A stretch of DNA of 64,000 nucleotides from Nitrospirillum viridazoti CBAmc (GTDB lineage Bacteria; Pseudomonadota; Alphaproteobacteria; Azospirillales; Azospirillaceae), in contig NZ_CP022111.1 in NCBI RefSeq assembly GCF_000730165.1, forward strand, positions 496,001 through 560,000, in the 5' to 3' direction. Positions 8,248 to 18,107 of the stretch are shown here, one piece after another; within the stretch, counting starts at the first letter, position 1; the number at the start of each line of letters is the position of its first letter. Below the pieces are notes generated by a model. It was not told the origin of the DNA and made no database searches. It was given only the letters and a program-made list of their open reading frames with translations. The translations under genes were made by a program, and so were the position numbers.

Positions 8248-10824
8248 CTAACCCAAGCGCAGGAAGGGCCGCAAGTGGGGGGCCGTGCGGCTGTCGGGCG
8301 ATGCCGCCACCACCGCCGGCACCCCGGCCGCCACCACACGCCCGCCCTCGTCGCCGGCGCCGGGGCCGATGTCGATCACCCAGTCGCTGGCCGCCGCCAC
8401 GCCCATGTCGTGGTCCACCACCACCACCGTGTTGCCGGCCGCGACCAGGGCGTCCAGTTGGGCCACCAGCCGCTCCACATCCGTGGGGTGCAGGCCCGTG
8501 GTGGGCTCATCCAGCACGTAAAGGGCGCCGCCCCGCTGGGCCCGCTGCAGTTCCGTCGCCAGCTTGATGCGCTGCGCCTCCCCCCCGGAGAACTCGGTGG
8601 CCGGCTGCCCCAGGCGCAGATAGTCGAGGCCCACCTGGCGCAGCACGTCCAGCGACCGGCGCACGGCCGGCACGTCATGGAAGAAGTCGGATGCCGCCGC
8701 CACCGTCAGGCCCAGGACGTCGGCGATGGTCTTGCCGCGATAGGTGATCTCCAGCGTCTGGGCGTTATAGCGGGTGCCATGGCAGACGGGGCAGGGGGCG
8801 TAGACGCTGGGCAGGAACAGCAGTTCCACCATGACGAAGCCCTCGCCCTCGCAGCGGGGGCAGCGCCCCTTGGCCACGTTGAAGGAGAAGCGGCCGGCAT
8901 CGTAACGCCGCCGCTTGGCCTCGGGCGTCTCCGCGAACAGGGTGCGAACATGGTCCAGCAGGCCGGTGTATGTCGCCAGGTTGGACCGGGGCGTGCGGCC
9001 GATGGGTTTCTGGTCCACCCGGATCAGGCGCTTGATGCCGCCCAGCGCGTCCTTGGGCCCGCCTTCGATGCGGCCCTCGGTCTCGGCCACCGGTTCCTGT
9101 TCCAGCATGGCCTCGGCGCCGGCCGGCGGCTCCTCCACCGCCACCGGCGCGCCCAGGGCCTTGCCCACCAGGTCGACCAGCGCCTGGCTGACCAGACTGG
9201 ACTTGCCGGAGCCGGAGATGCCGGTGACGGCGGTCATGACGCCCAGCGGGAAGGCGCAGTCCAGGTTGGTCAGGTTGTTGCGGGTGACGCCGGCCAGGCG
9301 CAGCCAGCCCTGGGGGGCGCGTGGCGTCCGCCGCTGTCCCTCCTCCGCAGCGAACAGGTGGCGGGCGGTCTCTGAGGCCGCCACGCGGCGCAGCCCCTGG
9401 GGCGGCCCGCTGTACAGGATGCGCCCGCCGCCCTCGCCGGCCGCGGGGCCGACATCGACGATCCAGTCGGCATGGCGCACCACGTCCAGGTCGTGCTCGA
9501 CCACGAACAGGGAATTGCCCACGGCCTTCAGCCCATCCAGCGCGCGCAGCAGCGCCTGGGTGTCGGCCGGGTGCAGGCCCGCCGACGGCTCGTCCATCAC
9601 ATAGACCACGCCGAACAGGTTCGAGACGACCTGGGTCGCCAGACGCAGGCGCTGCAATTCCCCGGGTGACAGGGTAGGCGTGCTGCGCTCCAGCGTCAGA
9701 TAGCCCAGGCCCAGGTCCAACAGCACGGCCAGGCGCCGGCACAGGTCGGCGGCGATGCGGGCGATGACGATGGCCGTTTCCGGCCGCGTCCGGCGCAATT
9801 CCTCCAGCCGCTCCGAGCCATCGTCGGCATAGGCGGCGAACAGGGACGCTATGCGCTTCAGCGGCAGCTGGCCCATGGCCGCGATATCGAGGCCTTCGAA
9901 GGTCACCGACAGCGATTCCGGCCGCAGGCGGCGGCCGGCGCAGGTGGGGCAGGCGCTGCTGACCATGAAACTTGCCGCGCGCTTTTTCATCATGGCGCTG
10001 TGGGTGGTGGCGAAGCTGTGCATGACATGGCGGCGCGCGCTGGAGAAGGTGCCCATGTAGTTGGGCGGCAGCTTGCGGCGAACGGCCTCCCGCACTTCCG
10101 CCACGCTGAAGCCGGGATAGACCGGCACCTCGGGCTGTTCCTCGGTGAACAGGATCCAGTCGCGCGTCTCGCGCGGCAGGTCGCGCCAGGGTGTGTCGAC
10201 GTCGATGCCTAGGGTGATCAGGATGTCGCGCAGGTTCTGCCCGCCCCAGGCGGTGGGCCAGGCCGCCACCGCCCGCTCGCGTATGGTCAGCGACGGGTCG
10301 GGCACCATGCTGGCCTCCGTCACCTCATGCACCCGGCCCAGGCCATGGCAGGTGGGGCAGGCCCCCTCCGGCGTGTTGGCGGAAAAGGCCTCCGCCTCCA
10401 GCAGGGGCTGGCCCGGCGGATAGTCGCCGGCGCGGGAGTACAGCATGCGCAAGAGGTTCGACAGGGTGGTGACGCTGCCGACGGAGGAGCGCGCGGTGGG
10501 CGACCCGCGCTGCTGCTGCAGGGCCACGGCCGGCGGCAACCCCTCGATGGCGTCCACGTCCGGCACGCTCATCTGGTGGAACAGTCGGCGGGCGTAAGGC
10601 GATACCGATTCCAGGTAACGGCGCTGCGCCTCGGCATAGAGGGTGCTGAAGGCCAGGGAGGATTTACCGGAACCGGAGACGCCGGTGAACACCACCAAGG
10701 CATCGCGCGGAATGTCCACGTCGACATTCTTCAGATTATGCTCCCGCGCGCCCCGCACCCGGACGAAGCCGGCTTTGGCCGTGTCCGTGTCGGCGGCGTC
10801 TTCGGGATCATGACGGTCGTGCAT
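8248..10824 (-). CDS. UvrA-like ABC ATPase lacking the UvrB-binding domain
   Basis: From ATG 10824 (GAGGAGG ribosome site just upstream) the protein is 858 residues. It has both UvrA ATPase modules: Walker A ([20 protein letters not shown]) and signature [15 protein letters not shown] in the first, [10 protein letters not shown] and [15 protein letters not shown] in the second. Zinc-knuckle CxxC pairs are present ([28 protein letters not shown]). After the L-R-M-L-Y segment there are only about 20 residues before the first knuckle, where canonical UvrA has the long UvrB-binding region. It therefore belongs to the UvrA2/DrrC-like class linked to drug tolerance rather than standard nucleotide excision repair. 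Function beyond DNA-binding ATPase is inferred. Confidence 0.9.
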   Translation of the reverse strand: MHDRHDPEDAADTDTAKAGFVRVRGAREHNLKNVDVDIPRDALVVFTGVSGSGKSSLAFSTLYAEAQRRYLESVSPYARRLFHQMSVPDVDAIEGLPPAVALQQQRGSPTARSSVGSVTTLSNLLRMLYSRAGDYPPGQPLLEAEAFSANTPEGACPTCHGLGRVHEVTEASMVPDPSLTIRERAVAAWPTAWGGQNLRDILITLGIDVDTPWRDLPRETRDWILFTEEQPEVPVYPGFSVAEVREAVRRKLPPNYMGTFSSARRHVMHSFATTHSAMMKKRAASFMVSSACPTCAGRRLRPESLSVTFEGLDIAAMGQLPLKRIASLFAAYADDGSERLEELRRTRPETAIVIARIAADLCRRLAVLLDLGLGYLTLERSTPTLSPGELQRLRLATQVVSNLFGVVYVMDEPSAGLHPADTQALLRALDGLKAVGNSLFVVEHDLDVVRHADWIVDVGPAAGEGGGRILYSGPPQGLRRVAASETARHLFAAEEGQRRTPRAPQGWLRLAGVTRNNLTNLDCAFPLGVMTAVTGISGSGKSSLVSQALVDLVGKALGAPVAVEEPPAGAEAMLEQEPVAETEGRIEGGPKDALGGIKRLIRVDQKPIGRTPRSNLATYTGLLDHVRTLFAETPEAKRRRYDAGRFSFNVAKGRCPRCEGEGFVMVELLFLPSVYAPCPVCHGTRYNAQTLEITYRGKTIADVLGLTVAAASDFFHDVPAVRRSLDVLRQVGLDYLRLGQPATEFSGGEAQRIKLATELQRAQRGGALYVLDEPTTGLHPTDVERLVAQLDALVAAGNTVVVVDHDMGVAAASDWVIDIGPGAGDEGGRVVAAGVPAVVAASPDSRTAPHLRPFLRLG

Positions 10825-10894
10825 CCATGCCTCCTCGCGCCGGGCAAGGCCCCGGGCAGGCGCCAAGGTGCCACAACCGGCCGGCCCGTGGCAT

Positions 10895-11170
10895 TCAACC
10901 TTGGTCGGGCCCACCCTGTTGGGGCCGCCCTTGGCCGGGCGCCGCCGTTCGTGCCCGCTCGATGGCGGCCAGCACCAGGGGCACGTCACCCACGGCGTTG
11001 GCCAGCAGCAGAACCAGGCTGGCGTTCAGGGCGGCGCTGGCCTCGAACGCCAGCCCCTCATGCGCGGCCAGCAGGGCGGCGTAGATGTCGTCGCCCCGGC
11101 CCCCTAAACGGTCTTCGCCTAAACGATCTCGGGCCGGGCGGTCCGCGGCCAGGGGATTGATGTCAGTCAT
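10895..11170 (-). CDS. DUF2783 family small protein
   Basis: The start ATG at 11170 overlaps the end of the upstream FAD hydroxylase by 8 bp, indicating translational coupling. The 91-residue protein has the core D-D-I-Y-A-A-L-L-A-A-H-E-G-L followed by A-L-N-A-S-L-V-L-L-L-A-N-A-V-G-D, typical of DUF2783 proteins, which are usually encoded next to aromatic-ring flavin hydroxylases. It has no signal peptide and no catalytic motif. The biochemical role of the family is unknown; a structural or accessory partner of the hydroxylase is plausible. The N-terminal ~25 residues are rich in Asp/Arg and probably disordered. Confidence 0.8.
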   Translation of the reverse strand: MTDINPLAADRPARDRLGEDRLGGRGDDIYAALLAAHEGLAFEASAALNASLVLLLANAVGDVPLVLAAIERARTAAPGQGRPQQGGPDQG

Positions 11171-12686
11171 GGGCGGGTTCTCCCAGGGCGCGCCGGTGGG
11201 CGCGGCGGATGGCGGTGGCGTCGACCCCGGCGGGGAAACGGGCGGCGACATGCTGGTCGGGCCTGATGAGGTAAAGGGCGCCGGCGCCGTAGCGCCGGGC
11301 AGCCAGGCCGCCGGCCGGCAGCCGCAGCAAGGGCAGGCCCGTTTCCGCCGGGACCACCGTGTCGCCCACCGCCAGCAGGATGAACCCCCGCCCCAGACGG
11401 TCCAGCACGAAACCGTCATCCAGCGGCGCGTCGGGGCAGGGCGTGCCGGGGGCCAGCAGACCGGGGGCGCCGGGCTCGGCTGGGGTCTGCAGCGACAGGC
11501 CGGCCAGGGAACAGGGCAGGGACAGGCGGCCGGAATTGACCAGGCGGCGGGCGAAGGTATGGTCGGCCGCCAGGTCCAGCACCGCCTGGCGGAACAGGCG
11601 TTCCATGGCGCTCTTGGGTGTCATGAAGGTGGTGGCACGGGCGGAGTTCAGGATGTTCTCGTCCGCGCCCCGGCCGCGCTCCTCATCGTAACTGTCCAGC
11701 AGGGCGGCCGGCGCCCGGCCCTGGACCACCAGGGCCAGCTTCCAGGCCAGGTTGTCCGCGTCCTGGATGCCGCCATTGCCGCCCCGGGCACCAAAGGGGG
11801 AGACGACATGGGCGCTATCGCCGGCGAAGATCACCCGCCCGTGCCTGAAGCGCGCCAGCCGCCGGCACTGGAAGGTGTAGACGGAGGTCCAGGCCAGGCG
11901 GAAGGGCCGATCACCCACCATGGCGCGAATGCGGGGGATGATGCGCTCCGGCCGCATTTCCTCCGCCGGATCGGCATCGGGGCCCAGTTGCAGGTCGATG
12001 CGGTAGATGTCGTCGGGCTGCTTGTGCAGCAGGGCGGACGGGCCGTTGTGGAAGGGCGGTTCGAACCAGAACCAGCGCTCCGCCGGGAAATCGGCTTTCA
12101 TCTCCACATCGGCGATGAGGAAGCGCTCTTCAAAGGCCTGGCCGGCGAAATCCAGCCCCAGCAGGCCGCGCACCGGCGACCTGCCGCCGTCGCAGGCAAC
12201 CAAATAGTCCGCCGCCAGGTCATAGGCGCCGTCGGGCGCCTCCACCCGCACGGCCACACCCGCGTCCTCCGGCGTGACGCCCACCACCCGGTGGCGCCAG
12301 CGCAGGTCGATCAGGTCGGGAAAGTCGGCGCAGCGCGCCACCAGCAGGCGCTCCACCTCATGCTGGGGCAGGTTGATGAAGGCCGGCATGCGGTGCCCGT
12401 CCTCCGGCAGCAGGTCGAAGGCGTAGACCTGGCGGGGACCATGGAACAGGCGCCCCACCTTCCAGGTGACGCCCCGATCCACCATGGGCCTGGCGACGCC
12501 GAGCCGATCGAAAATCTCCAACGTGCGCTTGGCCCAGCAGATGGCGCGGGAGCCCACGGGCAACCGGTCATTGTCGTCCAGCACCACGGTCGCCACGCCG
12601 CGCAGCGCCAGGTCGATGGCGGCCGCCAAGCCCACCGGTCCCGCGCCGCCGACGACGACCGGCGGGCGCCTCTCGTTCCGATCCAT
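11163..12686 (-). CDS. FAD-dependent aromatic hydroxylase (PHBH/MhpA-like)
   Basis: The 507-residue flavoprotein monooxygenase has the N-terminal FAD-binding GxGxxG variant (V-V-G-G-A-G-P-V-G-L-A-A-A-I) and the second FAD/NAD(P)H motif with Asp in D-G-G-R-S-P-V-R. The third, G-D-S-A-H-V-V-S-P-F, is followed by G-A-R-G-G-N-G-G-I-Q-D-A-D-N-L-A-W-K. The length and C-terminal thioredoxin-like extension match MhpA/phenol-hydroxylase-type enzymes, which hydroxylate phenolic acids with NAD(P)H and O2. It is translationally coupled to a DUF2783 protein and lies 54 bp downstream of poxB on the same strand. The exact aromatic substrate cannot be told. Confidence 0.88.
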   Translation of the reverse strand: MDRNERRPPVVVGGAGPVGLAAAIDLALRGVATVVLDDNDRLPVGSRAICWAKRTLEIFDRLGVARPMVDRGVTWKVGRLFHGPRQVYAFDLLPEDGHRMPAFINLPQHEVERLLVARCADFPDLIDLRWRHRVVGVTPEDAGVAVRVEAPDGAYDLAADYLVACDGGRSPVRGLLGLDFAGQAFEERFLIADVEMKADFPAERWFWFEPPFHNGPSALLHKQPDDIYRIDLQLGPDADPAEEMRPERIIPRIRAMVGDRPFRLAWTSVYTFQCRRLARFRHGRVIFAGDSAHVVSPFGARGGNGGIQDADNLAWKLALVVQGRAPAALLDSYDEERGRGADENILNSARATTFMTPKSAMERLFRQAVLDLAADHTFARRLVNSGRLSLPCSLAGLSLQTPAEPGAPGLLAPGTPCPDAPLDDGFVLDRLGRGFILLAVGDTVVPAETGLPLLRLPAGGLAARRYGAGALYLIRPDQHVAARFPAGVDATAIRRAHRRALGEPAHD

Positions 12687-12740
12687 TCCCCGATCCCCCT
12701 GGGCGCACTGTAGACGCCCGGGGGAAAGCGGGCAAAGGCC

Positions 12741-14477
12741 TTACCGCCAGAGGTTGGTCTTGGCCAGGTCCACCAACTCGTCGCCCCGGCCGCTCATCAC
12801 CGCCTTCAGCATGTACAGGGTGAAGCCCTTGGCCATTTCGGCGTTGATGGCCGGCGGAATGGGCAGCTCGGTGCGCGCCACCACCGCGTCCACCAGGACG
12901 GGACCATCATGGGCGAAGGCCTCGCGCAGGCCCGGTTCCACCTCATAGGGGCGTTCCAGGCGGATGCCCTTGATGCCCACCGCCTCCGCCAGCGCGGCGA
13001 AGTTGGGGTTGTCCAGGTCGGTGCCGAAGGGCAGGAAGCCGGTGGACTTCTGCTCCACCTCGATGAAGCCCAGGGCGCCGTTATTGAAGACGATGATCTT
13101 GGCCGGCAGCCCCCGCTGCTTGAAGGTCAGCAAATCCCCCATCAGCATGGTGAAGCCGCCGTCGCCGGACAGGGACACCACCTGCCGGCCAGGGAAAGCC
13201 GCCTGGGCGCCCAGCGCCATGGGCATGGCGTTGGCCATGGACCCATGCCAGAGGGAACCGATCAGGCGCCGCCGGCCGTTCATGGCCAGGTAGCGCGCGG
13301 CCCACACCGTGGGCAGGCCGACGTCGAAGGTGAAGACGGCGTCCTCGGCCGCCAGGTCGCTGACGGCCTTGGCCACCTGCTGCGGATGGATGACGCCGTG
13401 GCCGGCGCCAGGGGTGGCCAGGGCGTCCAGGTCCGCCCGTGCGCGCCGGTAGTGCTTTACCGCCTTTTCCAGATGGGCCGCGTCCGTCTTCGGTGCCAGG
13501 CGGGGCAGCAGGGCGCGCACGGTGGCGCCGACATCGCCCACCAAGCCCAGGTCCAGCGATGCCCTGCGGCCCAGTTGGCCGGGGCGGATGTCGACCTGTG
13601 CCACCGCGACACCCGCGCCCTTGGGATAAAACTGGCGATAGGGGAAGTCCGTGCCCAGCATCAGCAGCATGTCGGTATCCAGCATGGCATAATAGCCGGA
13701 GGAAAAGCCGATCAGGCCGGTCATGCCCACGTCATAGGGATTGTCGTACTCCACATGCTCCTTGCCTTTCAGGGCGTGGACGATCGGGGCCTTCAGCGCC
13801 TCCGCCAGCGCCACCACCGCGTCATGGGCGCCGGCGCAGCCCGAGCCGCACAACAGGGTGACGCGGCCGCTGCGGTTCAGCAGGTCGGCCAGGGCGTCCA
13901 GCTCCGCGTCCTCGGGCACCACCACGGGCGGCTTGGGCACCAGGCCGGCGGGCTTGGGTCGCACCTCCGTCACCGCTTCCTTCAAGGCGACGTCGCCGGG
14001 GATGACGACGACGGAAACGCCCCGCTCGCCGATGGCTGTGCGGATAGCAATCTCCAGGCTGCGCGGCATCTGCGCCGGGTCGGACACCAGTTCGCAATAA
14101 TGGCTGCATTCCCGAAACAGGTCCTGGGGATGGGTTTCCTGGAAATAGCCGGATCCGATCTCGGGCGAGGGGATGTGGGCGGCGATGGCCAGTACGGGCA
14201 CGCGGGACCGGTGGCAGTCGAACAGCCCATTGATCAGGTGCAGGTTGCCCGGCCCGCAGCTGCCGGCGCAGACGGCGATGGTGCCCGTCAGGTGGGCGTC
14301 GGCGCTGGCGGCGAAGGCCGCCACCTCCTCATGCCGCACGGGGATCCATGTGATGTCGCCCCGCCGGCGCAGGGCGTCGGTCAGGCCGTTCAGGCTGTCG
14401 CCCACGACCCCATAGATGCGTTTGACACCGGCGGCGGCCAGCGTGGCGGCGAATTGGTCGGCAACGGTCATGGACAT
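12741..14477 (-). CDS. poxB: Pyruvate dehydrogenase (quinone), ThDP-dependent
   Basis: The protein (578 residues from ATG 14477) aligns by eye along its whole length with E. coli PoxB. It shares the catalytic Glu segment [38 protein letters not shown], the ThDP-binding [11 protein letters not shown]...N-N, and the C-terminal [14 protein letters not shown] amphipathic lipid-binding end. PoxB oxidises pyruvate to acetate and CO2, passing electrons to ubiquinone at the membrane. Start 14477 is chosen over the upstream in-frame ATG 14495 because a GGAG ribosome site overlaps the latter. A GC-rich hairpin lies between it and the upstream gene. Confidence 0.95.
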   Translation of the reverse strand: MSMTVADQFAATLAAAGVKRIYGVVGDSLNGLTDALRRRGDITWIPVRHEEVAAFAASADAHLTGTIAVCAGSCGPGNLHLINGLFDCHRSRVPVLAIAAHIPSPEIGSGYFQETHPQDLFRECSHYCELVSDPAQMPRSLEIAIRTAIGERGVSVVVIPGDVALKEAVTEVRPKPAGLVPKPPVVVPEDAELDALADLLNRSGRVTLLCGSGCAGAHDAVVALAEALKAPIVHALKGKEHVEYDNPYDVGMTGLIGFSSGYYAMLDTDMLLMLGTDFPYRQFYPKGAGVAVAQVDIRPGQLGRRASLDLGLVGDVGATVRALLPRLAPKTDAAHLEKAVKHYRRARADLDALATPGAGHGVIHPQQVAKAVSDLAAEDAVFTFDVGLPTVWAARYLAMNGRRRLIGSLWHGSMANAMPMALGAQAAFPGRQVVSLSGDGGFTMLMGDLLTFKQRGLPAKIIVFNNGALGFIEVEQKSTGFLPFGTDLDNPNFAALAEAVGIKGIRLERPYEVEPGLREAFAHDGPVLVDAVVARTELPIPPAINAEMAKGFTLYMLKAVMSGRGDELVDLAKTNLWR

Positions 14478-14519
14478 GGGCGGCGGTCTCCTCATGAGGG
14501 CGGGTCAGGGGCAAACGGA

Positions 14520-14545
14520 CCCCGGGGGCAGGGGTTCCCCCGGGG
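14520..14545 (-). other. Intercistronic GC hairpin upstream of poxB
   Basis: Perfect 9-bp arms (CCCCGGGGG at 14520-14528 and CCCCCGGGG at 14537-14545) flank an 8-nt loop between the dehydrogenase stop (14557) and poxB start (14477). There is no T-run after it on the minus strand, so it is more likely a weak terminator, attenuator or mRNA-stabilising element than a strong terminator. Confidence 0.45.
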
Positions 14546-14556
14546 GCGTCGGTTCG

Positions 14557-15543
14557 TCACAGGTCGGCGCGCGACCGGCCCAGGACCTTGCGGTTCACGA
14601 CGTGCAAGGGCATCTCGCCCCGCAGCACCCGGGCGACCTCGCCCGGCGCGCCGCTCTGCAGCTCGGCGAAGGCCTCGACCGAGTACCAGGCGGCGTGCGG
14701 GTTGAGGATGACGGTGTCGCGGCCGCGCAAGGGGTGCTCCGCCGGCAGCGGTTCCGGCACCGTGGTGTCCAGCGCCGCGCCCGCCAGGCGTCCGGCGTCC
14801 AGCGCGCGGACCAAGGCGTCCTGGTCCACCACCGCGCCCCGGGCGCAATTCACCAGGATGGCGCCGGGGCGCATCTTGGCGAACGCGGCGTCGTTGAACA
14901 GGCCGCGCGTTTCCGGCAGCAGCGGGCTATGGATGGAGACGAAGTCGGCGCGCGCCAGCAGCGTGTCGAAATCCACCTTTTCGCCCGGCGCGTCGAACTG
15001 CCCGGCCTGGACGAAGGGGTCATACCACAGCACGGCCATGCCAAAGGCGGCCAGGCGGGCGGCCACCCGGCGGGCAATGTTGCCGAAGCCCACCAGGCCC
15101 AGCGTCTGGGTGGACAGCCGGCGCATCGGCGCGGCCGCCATCACGTCCCAGCGGCCGCCGCGCACGCTGCGGTCCAGCAGCGCCGTTTTGCGCGCGGCGC
15201 TTAGCAGCAGGGCCACGGTGTGGTCCGCCACCTCCTCCACGCAATAAGTCGGGTTGTTGGTGACGATGATGCCGGCGTCGGTGGCGGCGTCCAGGTCTAT
15301 GGTGTCCACGCCGATGCCGTAGCGGGCGATGATCTTGCAGCGGTCCATACGGGCCATGGCCTTGGCGGTGATGGGCCCGGCATAGGTGTTCAGCAGGGCG
15401 TCGCAGTCGGCTGCCGCCTCCAGGAATTCATCCTCCGTCTTGGTGCGCAGGGCCACCACATCGACGTCGGGCCCCAGGATGCGACGCTCCACGTCCACGC
15501 TGTCCCAGACATAATCGGATATCACGACGTTCAATCGGCTCAT
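14557..15543 (-). CDS. D-isomer-specific 2-hydroxyacid dehydrogenase (CtBP-like)
   Basis: The 328-residue NAD-dependent dehydrogenase has the catalytic Arg segment I-I-A-R-Y-G-I-G-V-D-T-I-D. Its Rossmann motif is G-L-V-G-F-G-N-I-A-R-R-V, followed by an acidic/neutral ribose site near W-Y-D-P-F. The second catalytic region is N-C-A-R-G-A-V-V-D, and the His-containing N-P-H-A-A-W-Y-S follows with the conserved E upstream in V-P-E-P-L. It reduces a 2-keto acid to a D-2-hydroxy acid or the reverse. It is 17 bp from the FAH-family gene upstream and should be co-transcribed. The C-terminal-binding-protein subfamily resemblance does not fix the substrate. Confidence 0.88.
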   Translation of the reverse strand: MSRLNVVISDYVWDSVDVERRILGPDVDVVALRTKTEDEFLEAAADCDALLNTYAGPITAKAMARMDRCKIIARYGIGVDTIDLDAATDAGIIVTNNPTYCVEEVADHTVALLLSAARKTALLDRSVRGGRWDVMAAAPMRRLSTQTLGLVGFGNIARRVAARLAAFGMAVLWYDPFVQAGQFDAPGEKVDFDTLLARADFVSIHSPLLPETRGLFNDAAFAKMRPGAILVNCARGAVVDQDALVRALDAGRLAGAALDTTVPEPLPAEHPLRGRDTVILNPHAAWYSVEAFAELQSGAPGEVARVLRGEMPLHVVNRKVLGRSRADL

Positions 15544-15560
15544 GATGTCGTCCTCTTGGA

Positions 15561-16421
15561 TCAGGTGGGTCGGTCGGCCGGCCAGGCGCGGATTTCCTGG
15601 CGCTGGGTGCCCAGGCCCTGCAGGCCCAGGGTCACCACGTCGCCGGGTTTCAGGAACACGGGCGGCTTCTGCCCCAGGCCCACCCCGGCGGGCGTGCCGG
15701 TGGCGATGAGATCGCCCGGCTCCAGCCGGAAGAAGCGCGAGACGTAGCTGACGATGGCCGGCACGCCGAACACAAGGTTGCGGGTGTTGCCGTGTTGGTA
15801 ACGGTGGCCGTTGACCTCCAGCCAGAGCGGCGCCTCGGCATACCCGGGCAGGTCATCCGGGGTCACCAGCCAGGGCCCCATGGGGGCGAAGCCGGGAAAG
15901 CTTTTGCCCTTGGTCCACTGCCCACCGCGTTCCATCTGGTAGGACCGTTCCGACAGGTCGTTGACCAGGCAGAATCCGGCGACGTGATCCAGGGCCCGAG
16001 CCTCGTTGATGTACAGGCCGCCTTGGCTGATGACGATGCCCAGCTCAACCTCCCAGTCGCCCTTCTCGGCGCCCTGGGGCAGGGTCACGGGATCGTTGGC
16101 GCCGGTGGGGTGGCAGCCCTTCATGAAGATGGTGGGTTCCACCGGCAGGGGCAGGCCCACCTCCGCGGCGTGGTCAGTGTAGTTCAGGCCGATGCAGATG
16201 ATCTTGCCGACGCCGGCCACGGGGGGACCAAGGCGCGCGTCCTGGTCGGCAGCCAGGGGCAGGCTGTCGGGATCCAGCGCCTTCAGCCGCGCCAGTTCTG
16301 CCGGCGCCAGGAGGGCGGGGGTGATGTCGCTGACGTGGGCGCCGAGGTCGCGCAGGCGGCCGGCGGGATCCACCAGGGCCGGCCGCTCCCGGCCCGGCGC
16401 GCCGATACGTGCCAGTTTCAT
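15561..16421 (-). CDS. Fumarylacetoacetate hydrolase (FAH) family protein
   Basis: The 286-residue FAH-fold protein shows the family core. G-L-N-Y-T-D-H-A-A-E leads to F-M-K-G. The metal-binding Glu/Asp set is in D-W-E-V-E-L-G-I-V-I and N-D-L-S-E-R-S-Y-Q. These are followed by K-S-F-P-G-F-A-P-M-G-P-W, and G-D-L-I-A-T-G-T-P-A-G-V-G at the C-terminus. Members are Mg2+ or Mn2+ dependent C-C bond hydrolases or lyases acting on acylpyruvates and 2,4-diketo acids, for example 2,4-diketo-3-deoxy-fuconate hydrolase. Next to a 2-hydroxyacid dehydrogenase, an aromatic hydroxylase and an alpha/beta hydrolase it fits sugar-acid or aromatic catabolism; the choice between these is open. Confidence 0.88.
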   Translation of the reverse strand: MKLARIGAPGRERPALVDPAGRLRDLGAHVSDITPALLAPAELARLKALDPDSLPLAADQDARLGPPVAGVGKIICIGLNYTDHAAEVGLPLPVEPTIFMKGCHPTGANDPVTLPQGAEKGDWEVELGIVISQGGLYINEARALDHVAGFCLVNDLSERSYQMERGGQWTKGKSFPGFAPMGPWLVTPDDLPGYAEAPLWLEVNGHRYQHGNTRNLVFGVPAIVSYVSRFFRLEPGDLIATGTPAGVGLGQKPPVFLKPGDVVTLGLQGLGTQRQEIRAWPADRPT

Positions 16422-16460
16422 GGGATGTGGTTCCTTATCGCGTTGGGGATTGGACGGGCG

Positions 16461-17321
16461 TCAGCCCTTCCAGGGGGCCAGGAAGTCCAGCAGCAAGGTG
16501 TTCACCACCGCCGGCCGTTCCTCCTGGGGCAGGTGGCCACAGTCGGGGATGGGGACGGTCACCAGGTCGTCGGCCATCTCGGCCCAGACCTTGGCCATGT
16601 CGAACAGCTTGCCCACGGCATGGAAATCGTTGCCCCACAGGGACAGGACGGGGCAGGCGATCTTGACGTCGGCGTCGGTCCGGTCCTGGGCCAAATCCTC
16701 CGCGTTGGCGCGGTAGTCGGCCATGGCGCCGCGCACGGCGCCGGGCGCCTGGTAGGCCCGGACATAGGTGTCGAACGCCTCGCCCGAGATGGCGCTGGGG
16801 TCGAAAGTCCAGTCCGAGAAAAAGTGGCGCAGCCAGATATGCTCCCGCCCCGCAATCAGCGCCTCCGGCAGGTCCGGTACCAGGTGGAACAGGAAGAACC
16901 AGTAGGATTTGGCGATGGCGGCGTTCAGGTCCCGCGCCACGATGCGGGTGGGCACGTTATCCATCACCACCAGCCGGTCCACCAGATGCGGGTGGTCCTT
17001 GGCGAAACGGGTGGCGACGCGGGCCCCGCGGTCGTGGCCCACCAGGGCGACCTTGGGAATGTCCAGTGCCCGCATCAGCTCGACGATGTCGCGGGCCATG
17101 GTGCGCTTGTCGTAGCCGGCGGCCGGCTTGTCCGTCTCACCGTATCCCCGCAGGTCAGGGGCGATGACGCGGTAGCGTTCCGCCAGGACGGGAATCTGGA
17201 ACCGCCAGGCGTAATTGGTTTCGGGGAAGCCGTGCAGCAGGATGACAGGCGGGCCGTCACCCGCCTCCACCACGAACTGGCGGATGCCGTTGGCCTGCAG
17301 GGTATAGCGTTTCGGGATCAT
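16461..17321 (-). CDS. Alpha/beta hydrolase with Asp nucleophile, haloacetate dehalogenase-like
   Basis: The 286-residue alpha/beta hydrolase has the oxyanion segment H-G-F-P-E-T, then D-L-R-G-Y-G-E-T-D. The nucleophile elbow is G-H-D-R-G-A-R, so the nucleophile is Asp97, not Ser. The late catalytic His is in D-C-G-H-L-P-Q-E-E. Asp-nucleophile members are haloalkane/haloacetate dehalogenases or epoxide hydrolases; H-D-R-G-x-R is the fluoroacetate dehalogenase pattern. By eye, the fluoride-binding His-Trp pair of characterised fluoroacetate dehalogenases appears as Trp-Phe here, so defluorination is doubtful. It is probably the first gene of the minus-strand group running down to the DUF2783 gene; AraC lies upstream on the same strand. 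Confidence 0.85.
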   Translation of the reverse strand: MIPKRYTLQANGIRQFVVEAGDGPPVILLHGFPETNYAWRFQIPVLAERYRVIAPDLRGYGETDKPAAGYDKRTMARDIVELMRALDIPKVALVGHDRGARVATRFAKDHPHLVDRLVVMDNVPTRIVARDLNAAIAKSYWFFLFHLVPDLPEALIAGREHIWLRHFFSDWTFDPSAISGEAFDTYVRAYQAPGAVRGAMADYRANAEDLAQDRTDADVKIACPVLSLWGNDFHAVGKLFDMAKVWAEMADDLVTVPIPDCGHLPQEERPAVVNTLLLDFLAPWKG

Positions 17322-17489
17322 GGGTCGGGGTGCGCTCCATCGCCGTCAGTGGTGTGGATGACCCCGATCTTTCCCTCGCGGACGGGTGCCGGTCTTGTTG
17401 GAGGTGGCGGTACTTTGAAGGTTAGGCTGGCAAGGGCGGGCCGTTGCCCGGAACGCTGCGACCGACGCCGGAAACCGGAACGGACGCCT

Positions 17490-18107
17490 TCAATTGTCCC
17501 GGCTGTGCGTGGGCCGCCGCCAGGTGCGCCGCCAGCGCAACGGGGTTTCCCCCACGAACTGGCGGAACAGCCGGGTCAGGTGCGCCTGGTCGGCCATGCC
17601 GCAGCCATAGGCGATCTCGCTCAACGGCTGGTCGGTGGTCAGCATCAGGATCTGGGCCTGGCGCACGCGGCGCTTCACCACGTAGGTGTGGGGCGTTTCC
17701 CCGACGCTGGCGCGGAAGGCGCGGGTGAAGTGGTTGGTGCTGAGGTTGGCCAGGGCGGCCAGCTGATCCACCGGCAGGGGCTGGGCCAGGTTGGCCTGGA
17801 TATGGCCCATGACGCAGCGCAACTGCCAAGGGGCCAGGCCGCCCTTGTTGGCCCCGGTCTCGGTCGCGCGCGCCGTCGGCAGCAGGATGGCCTCATCCAC
17901 CGGGGGCTTTTCCGTGCCGTCCAGCAGCGCGGCCAGTTGGTCCAGGCAGCCGCGCGCCCGTTCCAGGTCGTGGTCCAGCGCCGCCTGGGCGGCGCTGACC
18001 AGCGTGACGATCCGGCGGTCGTCCCACGGGGCCACGTGAGGCAGGGGAGCCGGCGGGGGCGGGAGGAAGGAAACGGGCCGCGTCGGGGTCTGGAGGGGCG
18101 CTTGCAT
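17490..18107 (-). CDS. AraC-family regulator, short form (copy 1)
   Basis: The 205-residue protein has a short N-terminal helix-rich region (no recognisable cupin sensor) and a C-terminal AraC double helix-turn-helix of about 100 residues, with L-S-T-N-H-F-T-R-A-F-R and I-A-Y-G-C-G-M-A-D-Q-A-H-L-T-R-L-F-R-Q. ATG 18107 has a CAGGAG ribosome site. It is strikingly similar in arrangement and sequence to the second regulator at 20334-20894, including a shared G-G-L-A-P-W-Q before the first helix. It sits just downstream of the haloperoxidase-type hydrolase and upstream of the catabolic group, so either could be the target. Confidence 0.88.
   Translation of the reverse strand: MQAPLQTPTRPVSFLPPPPAPLPHVAPWDDRRIVTLVSAAQAALDHDLERARGCLDQLAALLDGTEKPPVDEAILLPTARATETGANKGGLAPWQLRCVMGHIQANLAQPLPVDQLAALANLSTNHFTRAFRASVGETPHTYVVKRRVRQAQILMLTTDQPLSEIAYGCGMADQAHLTRLFRQFVGETPLRWRRTWRRPTHSRDN

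Noticed and set aside
11085-14705. Long plus-strand frames opposite the FAD hydroxylase and poxB
   Set aside because: Shadow frames of minus-strand genes with clear catalytic motifs.
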